This document shows positions 23,100-34,400 of a stretch of 64,000 nt of DNA, piece after piece. The stretch's first letter is position 1. Each line of letters starts with the position of its first letter. The position numbers were made by a program, and so were the translations under genes. The stretch covers positions 124,001 through 188,000 of the forward strand of contig RSEE01000092.1 in assembly GCA_003971905.1 (NCBI GenBank). Direction: 5' to 3'. Source of the stretch: Moniliella sp. 'wahieum'. Lineage: Eukaryota; Basidiomycota; Moniliellomycetes; Moniliellales; Moniliellaceae. A model generated the notes under the pieces. It was given only the letters and a program-made list of their open reading frames with translations, was not told where the DNA came from and searched no databases.

Positions 23100-23818
23100 G
23101 GTTTCCCGCGCCAAGGGCATGGAGCCTGCCGCTGCGACGGCGGCGCCCACGGCTACGGCTACGTTACCGACCGGCCTTGCCGGATATGGCAAGGTTAAGA
23201 ACGGACATGGTGGAAGCGTAATGCATGCATGGTGCATGGCAGAGGACAAGTGGCAACAAGTACAATAAGGAGTGGAATAGTAATAGGCTAACTAGTAACT
23301 GTTGTTAAGCATGCAAGAGCCCCGACCAAGCTTGCGTGCCTAGCGTGAAAGGATGGGCGGAGCGGAGCGGAGCTGGTACCTGACAATAAGGTAGTCTGCA
23401 GGGATAACGCGATAACGCGTATAACGCGTAACGCATAGTAACGATAAAAGATGGGTTATTTGCACCACCTATGTGAGGAGGGAAGAACGTGGGGAAAGCG
23501 GGGAAGAGTAGAGACCGGGAAATATGACATGTGACATACATATGCTACAGGAAGCCAGAGGACCTGCTCTAGAGGTTCAAGTTGAACGGAAAGAGGGGAG
23601 AGTTGGGGGACATCGAACGGATCAGATGCCACGCCAAAGGGAAGAAAAGGCCGCGTGTAGTGTCCAAACAATGACCGGTGATCAGTAATCGGTGACCCTC
23701 CCCCCGTTTCCTCTCAGATCTCATTCCGCTAGAGGAAAGGGGCAGGGACATATGCCGGCCGACGGCAGGGACCAACAAGCAGAACACAGCCCGGAGGAAA
23801 GTTAGGTCCACAACCGCT
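23100..23818. other. Intergenic region
   Basis: No supported gene. It includes a cluster of ACGCGT/AACGCG motifs at 23405-23440. Confidence 0.45.
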
Positions 23819-24338
23819 TCAAAGCCCGTTTCCAACGACTTTGCGGGGTGCCGGTCCGGAGCTGTGGTGTGCGCGAAGAGTTGAGGAGAAGGGGCGGGGG
23901 AGCGGAGGAAGAAAGGAGAGGGGGGCGAGGTGGTGCGGCCAGGAACGGGAAAGAGCAGTGAGACCGGCAGCCTGGTCCATCATCCGGTCCAACGCAGCCT
24001 CGGCGAGTTGGTCGGCTTGCATCTGAGCGCGCTGGGCCGGGTAGATATAGACAAACCCTCCACGTGCCGTGAGGGTAGGCGAGTCGGACCGAACTGATCC
24101 AACGAGCGTGGCAGTGTCCGCATCCCACTCTTCCGTCCTGGCCCTACGAGGGGGTGGAGGAGCGGCGGACCGGGGAAGGACAAGATAAGGTGCCCGGTAA
24201 ACCGCGGCCGGATTGCCGCGGTGGTGGAGCGTGCGCCAAAGCCGTCGGCACGGTCCAACTCTTCCCGAGTAACACGCTGGGACGAGAGGAGTGCATGCCA
24301 ACGGGGCGGCAGAGGGCGGGATGGAGAGCAGTGGCCAT
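23819..24338 (-). CDS. Hypothetical protein, unassigned
   Basis: A possible gene on the minus strand starting at the ATG at 24338-24336 (MATALHPALCRP), with TATATA about 115 bp upstream. After frame changes it reads VTREELDRADGFGARSTTAA, then EEWDADTATLVGSVRSDSP, GGFVYIYPAQRAQMQADQL and AEAALDRMMDQAAG. The last part looks like a single amphipathic helix. No family is recognised, and the 3' end beyond about 23940 is low-complexity, so the true stop is unknown. Support comes from codon-like composition, the TATA box and a coherent helical C-terminal segment. Confidence 0.35.
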
Positions 24339-24452
24339 GGCGGTGTGGTGGTGGTAGGGGTGGTGGTGGCGGCTGATGGCTCCCCCAGCCGGGTTGCGGA
24401 TGGGCGGTGGCCGGTGGGCAGGCAGCAGCGGATATAGTAGGCAGTGTGTGAA

Positions 24453-24458
24453 TATATA
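24453..24458 (-). promoter_or_regulatory. TATA box upstream of the unassigned gene
   Basis: TATATA in a short AT-rich patch within GC-rich sequence, about 115 bp upstream of the candidate ATG at 24338. Confidence 0.4.
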
Positions 24459-25805
24459 GATCGACCACCCTAGTGGGCCAGTAGGGTTCGCCGCTCCGTG
24501 GCGTAGGCGCTGGGGCACACTCCCCTTCCGATTGCCCGTGGGCTTCCCAAACCTTTCCCGATTATCGATTACCAGGTATTACCCGTTGCTAGTTATGTTA
24601 CCCGCGCTAACCAGCTCCTAGTCATCTAGTTGCTAGTTACCGGGGCCCGGTCGGGGGCCGGTGCAGCCTTCGGGGTTTAAGTTGGCCCTTGAAGCTTGAA
24701 GCTTGAAGCAATCTTGACCCCATCTTGGCGCCGGCCGGCTGGCCCTTAAAACTCTCAGACTGAGTCTCCTCGTTTATTAATTTTCGATGGCACACGTAGC
24801 TTCTCCGACAGAGACCAAACACGGCACCTTCACTTCGCTCAGGCATCCCGGCCTGCTCCAAGTACGCTAGGTACGTTGCAGCGATGGTGATGCGCATGGC
24901 GCGCGCGTCCCGTGACTCATGGGGCCCAAAACGCCAGAGGTGGACGCGGTGTGGATGGATGGGTTGCCTGTGATTGATCTGATCTTCCCACAGACCCAGC
25001 CAGCGCAGTTTGATCGATGAGATCTGAGAGGCATGGAGATGGTGGTAGTGGTAGTGCGAGAGCTATCCGGGGTTGGGCCTCTGCGCTGGCCTTTTCTGAG
25101 GCCGACGGGGTTGCCAAGCCTGATGCGTGACGAAGGGGCGCAGATTGCAGTGTGACTCGCGGCGCCGGTCAAGTCCAGGGACAACGTGTTCAGCCAGGTT
25201 GGCATCCAGGGCAGATGGCTTCGCGGACCCACATACGAGTGGCCAAAAACATTGCCTCTTCCCCCCAGCAGGATGGCATGTCTGACCCCCTCTCCTACGT
25301 CTGTGCCTCTCCGACTCGTCCTCGTCGGCTCCACTCGTAACATTGCCCGCGGGCCCTATTACTACCCAGACCCTCAAGGTCTCAAAGCTCAACGAGCAAC
25401 GCGCTTAGCGCTTACCCGTCAACCAAGTCCAACGCGGCGTTGGTCTGGGCGCTGCTGCCCTCGCTGCCCTCGCTGGAGTGGCGGGCTGCCGTTCGTTGGA
25501 TACAAGAGGTTTGGGGCTGTGCACGGCGGATGATGGATGATGCGATGACCAATGGTCAGCGCGTGGGGTATCAGTAGGGGGAGGCTGAGGGGGCAGTAGG
25601 GTTGCGATGCGCACGGTCCACGCAGCACGGCACGCCAGCTGCCGCTTGCTCGTGCTTGCTAGTAGCGCTGCCAGGGGCAGCCCCCGCTACGCCCGCAGCC
25701 CCCGGGGCACACACCCACAACACACACCGATCCCATCCACCCGATCCCGCCGTCGCGACACCGCATCCGCCCCCTGCGTGTCCCTCTCCTTCTCCGGCCT
25801 GCCTC
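24459..25805. other. Intergenic region upstream of CHO1
   Basis: No gene is supported. It has short direct repeats of CTTGAAG near 24690-24710 and open frames without motifs on both strands. Confidence 0.45.
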
Positions 25806-26907
25806 ATGCCCCGCAGCAAGACCCTTTCGCCCGCCTCGCCCAGCGGCAAGCGCGGCAAGCGTGGCAAGCGCCCCGCCAAAGTCCGACGAGCTGGACACCG
25901 AGTCGGAGCAGAGCATGCCCAGCAGCCCGCCAGGACAGCCGAGCCGTCGCCGGCCTTGGTGCAGTTCGTGGAGCGCGACGGCCACTTTAGCCTGGTGCGC
26001 AACTTTCACCTGGCCGATGCGTTTACGCTGATGAATGGCTTTTGCGGTGCGCAGAGCATCTTTGCTTCCGGCCGCTACTTGCTCACCTCGGATCCGATCC
26101 ATATTTGGCATGCGCTCTGGTTCCCCCTGCTGGGCGCCGTGTTTGATCTGCTGGATGGGCGCGTGGCGCGGTGGCGTCGATCGTCGTCGTTGCTGGGCCA
26201 GGAACTCGACTCGCTAGCGGACTTGGTCAGCTTTGGCATGGCCCCTGCCTTCGCGGCGTACGCACTGGGCATGCGCACTTACCTCGACTCGTTGGTTGCT
26301 CACCATCTTTGTCTGCTGCGGCCTGGCCCGCCTCGCCCGCTTCAACGTCACGGCCGCCTCTCTGCCGCACGACAAGAGTGGCAAGCCAAGTACTTTGAAG
26401 GCTTGCCCATTCCTTCTTCCCTGTTGCTTGTGGGTGGGATGGCAGTGGCGCTTCTGTATGGTGCTGTGGATGCTGGTCCGGTCGGGCCGATCGAGAGCCA
26501 CCACAACAACTGTTTTCCGACGCGCCTTCCTCCTTGCTCCGGGCCTCACCCACCGCTGGACCGGGGCCGACCCCACCCTCTCGCGGTAGGTTGGTGCGGC
26601 GCGTTGGCCTCGGACGAGGCGTACCAATGGCGCGACGCGCAACGCCAAGCTGGTCACAGTGTTGTGCCAGGAGGCGTGGTGGATCTAGACCCAGGCCCGC
26701 TCTTGGTCTTTGTCCTGACCCACGTGGACCAACTGCGTGGCCACCTGGCGGCCAAATGGCCCGTCTTGGCCACCTGGTCCATCCCTACCACCTCCTTGGC
26801 CCTCTGCCCACACTCACCTCTCCTCCACCATCCATCGTCTCTCTTTTCCTATGGCTCTCATGGGCCATGGCGTTTATCTCCAAAACCCTCAGGTGCCCAA
26901 AACGTAG
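25806..26907 (+). CDS. CHO1: CDP-diacylglycerol-serine O-phosphatidyltransferase
   Basis: Phosphatidylserine synthase of the ER membrane, making PS from CDP-diacylglycerol and serine. The start MPRSKTLSPA opens a basic, then Ser/acidic N-terminal region, followed by HFSLVRNFHLADAFTLMNGF. The CDP-alcohol phosphotransferase signature is intact near 26150-26225: DGRVAR, eight residues, then GQELDSLAD, matching DG-x2-AR-x8-G-x3-D-x3-D. Hydrophobic helices follow (LVLTIFVCCGLARLARFNV, then SSLLLVGGMAVALLYGAV). The end is read as SKTL followed, after one frame change near 26892, by a VPKT-type terminus and TAG at 26905-26907, as in fungal Cho1. Frame changes also occur near 25878 (AAA run), near 25960 and near 26295. 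The segment 26590-26800 may contain an intron or unresolved errors. Confidence 0.9.
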
Positions 26908-29900
26908 TGTGCTGGTTTGGACCTTTGCCCCCCTTTGGACCTCGTGTGCTGGTGCTCCCTCGTCTGTGTTTTTTCTTTCGTGCTTCTACCCCGCTCCACC
27001 CCGCCCGTCCTTTCCTCTCCGCCCTTGTCTTCACTATAGAGACCTCTGGTCCCCTTCCTTTCCACCTTGGCCTGCAATTGAAACGAAGCTTTTGTTTTGT
27101 CCATGTCGGTGGGATGAGACCAGAACAAGGGTTCTGGCGAGTACATTTAGAGGCCGGTGAGGAAGCCCTGCTAGGACGTGGATTCGATTGGTCCGAGGGA
27201 CAGGCAGAAAGTAAGAAGAACGAGGAGCTGTTGTACCGCCGCTACTGTGCGGGACGCTGCCCTAGTCAAGAGGTTCGATCTAGACTTCAAAGCCTGCGCA
27301 GCGCTCCCACATGGCGCCTCCACCGTGTTACAATTGTAAGCTGCATGTATAGTAGACACCGCGGGCGCATTCCTCTCTTCCTTACCGTCCCACCCCTTCC
27401 CTCACTTCGTTACCGCGTTCTCGCTCATCTGCTTCTGGTAGCTCCGACAGACCGCACCGTCTGCCTGCCGTAGTCCGCCGCTACAGAGCTACGGATAGAG
27501 GTGCTTGCATCGCTCAGCCAACGTGCGAGATGGAAAGGACAACGTACGGATGAGCAGAGAAAGAGAAACGAATGAGAAAGGCAGGACAGAAGGAAGGAAG
27601 GAAGGGAAAGGGGGAGGGGGAGGGGGAGGGTACTACTATATGCAGTGCGCTGCCCCAGGTATATAGATCCCCTCTTGAGGCGGGAACGGAGGGCAAGCGG
27701 TTGATAGGGTGTGCGTGTTGTTGGAAACGGCCGGATGTCGACAAAGGCCCGCAGAGCTGTGCACACAATATGGACGATCCGCGTACCTCACACCAAAGTC
27801 GCCCGAGGGGTCCCTGTGACACCAATGTTTTGCTATAGTACGAATAGTGATCGATTGTGGTCTTGGCCTCCTTGCCTTCGAAGTTTTGCTCCACCAGTAT
27901 CCCCCTACCCCGCTTAACTGCTCGTATGCCTCGGCGGTGGGTCAAGGAGGATGATGCAATGCAACGCAATCCGCGGACATAGGCAGCCAGGGGGGCACAC
28001 ACATACACACTCGTACACACGCACCACACACACACAAGCCCCCCTCCACCCCTTTTCGAATGATTTTGCACTCTCGCCTGGCAAGTCGCTGGCCAAGATG
28101 AACACATACTAGTACTAAGCTCGCAGTGAAACCCACAGTCTAGAGGACGAGAAGAGCGAGGGTGTGTTGGTCCTTGGCTTTGGGGCCAAGCAAGCTTCCC
28201 CGGATAGTTAGCCTCTCAGATCTCAGAGGATCCCCACAGAATCTCTGCAGTGGCCCCATCTTTTTCTGGCGTGAGAGCCCCACTGCGTACAGTTCTCTTG
28301 TACCCATCATGCACATCATGCTTCCCTCTCATGCGATTCGTGTTTCAAGACTGGGCGGGAGTTGGAGAACGTATACCCTAAGCGCACTCGGTACCCCCAA
28401 CTGCAAGCACATGATGCATGGGACCTCTGAACTACGGCAGGCGTGCCAGGTCGGGCCTATACCTCTCCAACAAACTGAGCTCTGAAGAGGCCTCTCACAA
28501 AATCCCGGGGGCACCTATCTCCTATTTCCCTCGATTGGAAGCGTGGAAATGGTTCCACCCCCTCCCTCTACTGAGTGATGGTGAGGTCGTTGAGAGGTAG
28601 ATGTTCGAGGGCACCCATAAGCTCGCCGATGAACGAAGGGTGTTGAATGTAACAAACAAAGACGGTCATCGGATCGATCATCTCAACCACAGGTTAAGTA
28701 CACATCACTTTTGTAATCATATGGGACCGCAGTGCGGTGCGCCCCGGCGCAATCCCCCGCCATAGGATGTATGTGCGCGGTTCCAACGCAATTGGTCCGC
28801 TGTGCCGGTGTTCCAGCAGGTGTAGCGCGGGACTTCCATGCGTCTCAATCACCTCTTCCAGCTTCAAGCTTCCAGTCTCTTCGATCTTTCCTCCTCTCCC
28901 TTACCGCCTAAGGCCAAGCCCCCCTCCCCACACATCTATTTATCATCCTGAAGAGGAAAACTACTACTAATAGAGGGAAGGGGAGTCGAAGAGTTGAAAA
29001 CATCTCATGTCATGCAGTGACCACATTGCATTGCGTTTTCCAGAAGCGCCATTTTTGGAAAGTGGGTATTCAGCTTTTTTCCTCTACCCCCCGTCCTCTT
29101 ACCCTCTCCTCACCACGTTCTCATCCCCCCTGCTCACAGTATAGTTAGGCGGGCCCATAGGCTCTGATCCGGCATGTCGACCACGGGGAGACGGACCGCG
29201 TGAACTCGAATATACATGCACAATTTCTATGGAGGCATGGGGGCGATGTGCCGTGGGCGGGGTAACCGGTAATGGCCAGCTGCAGCGATAATACCGTAGC
29301 TCCTAAGATCCAAGTTCCACGCCGGGAGCGGTGAGTACTGTATGTATATGCACTCTCCCCAACTGGAGCCCCTCTGTGATCAGGCATGCCAGAGAGGTCG
29401 GCCAGCATGCCAGATCGTTGCCCCTCGGATCGATTTTCTTGGTGAGATGGGGTGCATGGACTTTTACATGTTCCCATGTTACCGGTTACCGGTTACTGCC
29501 AGTGATTGGTACGCGTTACACGTATACGCGTACGGATGGTCTTTTGGATTTGTGGCGCTTCTGTGCCCGAAGGCCGAACGCCCTCTGAGATCTGTGAGAT
29601 GTACCACAGTACCACAGTACCACAGTACCACAGTACCACAGTACCACAGTACCACAGTACCACAGTACCAGTACCACAGCAATAATACCACAGAGGACAC
29701 TGAGAACTACAGCTTACAGAGAGAACCACATATAATCACTGTCATGCATGCCACAGAAGACCACAGTCCCAGACTGCCTCCGACGGCAGGTTCCCGCCGG
29801 CTGACATGTGATGGATGTCCCTTGTTGGTGCGATGGATTATCGAAAGGTTCAGCACTGGTGCACCACTCATCTAAGGGAGGTGTTAGGTCTTAGACTGCG

Positions 29901-31463
29901 CGAACCTCTCTGTGCTGCCTCAGCGTTCGATTGGGGGCCATGGTGGGGCACGGGTACCAAACAGAAAAGCGAGAGAGAGAAGGGGAGAGGAAGAGGGAGA
30001 GGAGTTATCTGAATCTTGAATCTTGAAGCTTGAAGCTAGCTGGCTTAAAGTTCTTAAAAGAGAGGGAACTTGGCGTGTTTTGACGGATGCATTGGATTAA
30101 TAGTGTCTTGTCGACGCTTGAAGCTAGCTTGACGCTTGAAGCTTCAAGGGCAGGAGGAACAAAAGGCGGCGAGGGGGGAGCGGTGTGACATGAAATGTGG
30201 TGTTGGCAGGTGTTGCTTCTTGCATCTATAGGCGCAGAGATCGGCCGTATAGGTGCGCTCCCTATTGTCACTAGCGCCCGTAGTGACTATACGATGTCGA
30301 TGACGGTTGCGCAGCTCCCCGCGGATGGACAGAGGAGGATGGGATGGGATGGTCGTGACGCGTGTGATGAGCCCGACGCGGATGACGCGGATGACGCGCT
30401 GAGGGGGGGGTGGATGGTGTTGCAGCCCTGGGGGATGGCCGATGGCCGATGGGGGCATGCCGTCGTGCCTGCGACGGCTAGTAGTCACCAGTCACTGTGA
30501 CGAGTGAGCAGGTCACACACTGGGATGTGATGGGGTGACATGCGATCGATAGGCAGGCAGCAGGAGGGCGCGTGCGCTGGGGTACGTAATATGCGCCATG
30601 CGTCGAGCATCCCAAACAGCGCTCGCGATCGAGGGCGCATTCAGTACGTCCGTACTCACGCCGTACTCCCCGTCCTCGCCGCTGGGGGCCGAGTACGTAA
30701 CAGGCTGCCCCTCGCACCCACCACGCCTGGCCTGGCCAGCGACCGGCCTCCTCGCTCGCCCCCGCCGCCACCGCATCCACTCGCCCCACGCGCCTCTCCG
30801 TCGCCCCCCCGCCGCCACCGCCCGCCGCCCCTGCTCTTCTTGCCCGCGCAGCTTCCGCTGCCCTCGGGCTTGCTAGCACCTCTGTCCGCGCCCCGCCCCC
30901 TGCCTCCACTAGCGCACCGCCCCAGCCCACCCGTCGCGCCTTCGCGCGGCCCCTTCGCCTTCCCCTTCGCCCCCTCCCCTTGGGGTCCACGTCGTCACTT
31001 TCCTGACGCACGGTCCCCCGCTCGCATCGCTCCGTCGATAGCTTGAGCCCCCCTCCCCTCACCACACCCTTCGCGCCGCGTGTCTTCGGTGTCTCGCCTC
31101 CGTCTCCGTCTCCGTCCTCGTTTTCGTCCTCGTTTTCGTTGATCGCCCGGTAATTTTCCAGTAGAAAATACTCGACTCGCTTCGTCCTCCAGGTACGCAT
31201 CCCCACCGTTATGTCTGCCATGCCGTGCTAACCCGCTTCCCCGCCTAGATTTAGTGGCAGCGTATATCCTGTCCTAGTGCTTCCCTCTTTCGCCACCTCT
31301 TACTGTGGCCCTTCTTTCTCCTAGCGTCCGACCGTTACGCTTCTCCCCCCCCCTCCCCCCTTGCTCCACCTTGTGCTCCCGCCCCACTGGCTGGTTGAGC
31401 CTTTCAGCTCCAGTCTGCACCTCTCTAGCCCAGCCTCGTTTCTCTTGACTCCGCGTCTCCAGT
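26908..31463. other. Long gene-poor intergenic region
   Basis: About 4.5 kb with no convincing gene on either strand. It contains an octamer tandem array at 29600-29680, scattered CTTGAAGCTTGAAG direct repeats near 30010-30150 and a GC-rich stretch at 30700-31060 that may be 5' leader of the photoreceptor gene. Open frames here lack motifs. Confidence 0.5.
29600..29680. repeat. ACCACAGT octamer tandem array
   Basis: About nine perfect head-to-tail copies of ACCACAGT, with one shortened copy near the 3' end. Confidence 0.95.
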
Positions 31464-34400
31464 ATGGACACCCACCTTCCCAGTTTGGATGGGCAGGCGG
31501 CCGTGCCCCACCACCAATCCATCAGCCACGAAGAAATTCTTTCCCTGCTTACCGCCACAGCCTACGCTGATTTCCCCGTTCTCGACCCCCTGGCGCAGAC
31601 CCCCACGATGACTTCCCTTCCCCCCCCCACCTACTCTCCCATGCCTACCTCGGCCCGCTGGGTGTCGTTGGCCCCACCTCCTCCGACCCTGCCACTGGCT
31701 GGTTGAACGGCGCCCGCTTTGACTCCCCGTTCCTCTCCCGCTCCCCTCCCGTCCAGGCTTCGATCCTACATGACCTCTCCCACAACCACATGGACCAGCC
31801 GCCTCCTCCCGCCCTCGTCAGTAGTGGGCAGGACGGCCCTCTCGTCGATGGACCATTCCCTGGTGGTCATGGCCCGCGTGGTGTGGCCGACCATCATGGG
31901 AAGACCCATGTGGATGGCCAGCTCGATCCTGGTCCTTCTTCTGGCCCCAATGGCCACCTGGACGACCTCCCCTTTCCTCGTCCCGATGGGAACCAGGACA
32001 GCCACACCAATCTTGATGGCCACGCCAATGGCCATGCCGGCTCCAATGGCCTGGCGAATGGTAATGCCGATTCCCTAGGTATTGCCAATTCCAAGGCCCA
32101 GGCTCACCAGCACCTTGATACGCCTCCTTCTCTCACTACAGTGGATGGTAGCTTCCCCCTCAACGGAAAGCTCTCCGTCCCGCCGGCACTGGATCGGCAT
32201 ACCGCTCCAACGCAAGATGGCCATACCAGCTTTGATCGCACCTCGCTGGCGCGTCTTAATGGTGACCGCTTCGCTGATTCTACGGGCAAGTTCAGTCCGT
32301 TCCAGCCTGGACCTGATCAACAGGTGGTGCAGGGTAGGAGGGATGCTGCCTCAGAGCAAAGTAAAACCGCCAGTACAAATGGCGGTGGGAAGCAGCATCA
32401 TGTGCCCGCAGCACAGGGAGGGGCCGCTGCCTCGATATCAGGTGCAGATGGCCTGAATGGGCGGCCAACCCCATCTACGCGGACAATGAGCTTACAGTGT
32501 CTCCCTTCGAGTGTGCCACACTCTCAACAGCAAGTCCGTCAAGACCAGCACGTTCATCATCCTCCCCACTCTTATCCGCAGCAACACGCCTTCCTGCACC
32601 CAGAAGCCAGTGCCCATCCCAATGGACGCTCTCACTCTGCGACGAGCTACCGGGCTGGTATCATTGCCCACCACGAGGCGTGGATGCAGTCACACAAGCC
32701 CGGCCAGGCGCAAAGTCGCGACAACAGTGCTGTTACGGACCGGCCACCTCCTCGTCCTCAGCTTAACGGATACACCTCTATGGACGGTCATCTTGACCCG
32801 CACATTGACAATGGCGCCGCCTCGGACGATGAGGGGTACACCTCCATGGACGGCCATCTGGACCAGCACATGGCTGCCCCGGTGGTGGAAACATCCTAGA
32901 CGCATGTCGCTCGTCTCTTGACTCGGCGCCCACAGGGCTGGACACCATGGAAACCGAGCCCGTTGTCCAGCCTGCGCAGGCGGCCGGGTCGGTACCCCCT
33001 CAGGGCAGTAAAGCGAGCGAAGATGCATCCACCTCCACCCCCGCTCCCGCTGGAAAGCTGATCAATCGCCCCCGGTTGACACTGCAAGAGCGCCGCAAAA
33101 CTCATCCGTCTCCGTGAGGCGCGGGCCAAGTTGCGTGCTTCGCTACAGCCTCAGCCTCATGAGAGGAGGAGAGGCCATGGAGGCGCCGCCGAGCGTGGGC
33201 CCACGCTCAGCGCCGCGTGCCAAGCACAGTTATCGTCCTCGGCAACAATCGCCCTCGACGCCCTCGGCATCTGGCAGCGAGATGGTGCTCGGTCCGTCCG
33301 AACCTTCGTCCGGCCCAGTCCCGAGGCCCATCCCGCGCTCCTTGGGGCCTGTAGACCCAGTGCCGCCCGTGCAGCGCCTGCAGACCCAGCCGCCGTTGCC
33401 GTTGCTCCCGCCCCCGCCTCCGCCGCCAGCAGCCGAGCACGGCTGGGAGTCTGTCATCCCCCGCGCAGGAATGGCGACCCGCTACCCATCACGGCTTACA
33501 GCTCGACCGGGTTCGACATGCTTTCTGCCCTGCTGCGCGTCGCCTCTCGTCCCAAGCCCGTCATCTCCCTTGGCCCTGTTGACCTATCTGCCGCGTTCAC
33601 CGTGGCGGACATTAGCTGCCCGATTACCCTTGATCTACTGCAGTGATACGTTCCTCCTAACAGGGTATGAGCGGCACGAGGTGCTTGGGCGCAACTGCCG
33701 CTTCCTTCAAAGTCCCGAAGGGGTAATGGCCAAGGGCCAATACCGCGTTACCACCGACGAGGCGGCCGTTGCCCACCTGGCGCGCCATCTGAGCTCGCAA
33801 GAGGAATGCCAGGCGAGTCTCATCAATTACCGCAAAGGCGGCCAGCCGTTCCTCAACCTTGTTTCGCTCATCCCATCCCCTGGGGCACCGAGCCTGGAAT
33901 CAAGTACGTGGTGGGATTTCAGGTGGACCTGGCTGCGCAGCCGGGGGCCGTGCTGGAGCCTATGGATTCCGGTGGCGTGGCAGTCAACTACCGCCCGCCA
34001 GAGTCGCATCACCGCTCGCACGATGGAAGTTACCCTCGGTCTTTGGCCCGACTACGGTGACGGGCCCGTGGAATGCAGTGACGGCACTCCATGTGTCCGG
34101 GGGCATTCCTGACCCGATGATCCACCGTGCTCAGAAAAACCAGAACCCACGGCAAATGGCCAACGCACGTGCTATCATGCAATCCCTCTACCCTTCCTCC
34201 CCCAGCTCGGACGGAAGCGCCACTTCGCGTCCCGGGTCGCGCCGTTCGGATTGGGCACCAATCGTGCTGGACAACTTGCCGGATATCATCTATGTCTTGT
34301 CGCTCAAGGGGACGGTGCTGTACATGTCTCCGAGCGTGGAGCGGGTGGCAGGATGGAACCCGGGCGAAATGGTGGGCCATTCAATTGGCGAGTTTATTCA

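Noticed and set aside
24867-25392. Minus-strand open frames upstream of CHO1
   Set aside because: Two frames give charged fragments, but no splice sites, motif or coherent protein emerged.
30478-31221. Minus-strand open frame of 247 codons (MADITVGMRTW)
   Set aside because: Gly/Ala/Arg-rich composition typical of an antisense frame in GC-rich DNA, no motif, and located in the probable leader region of the photoreceptor gene.
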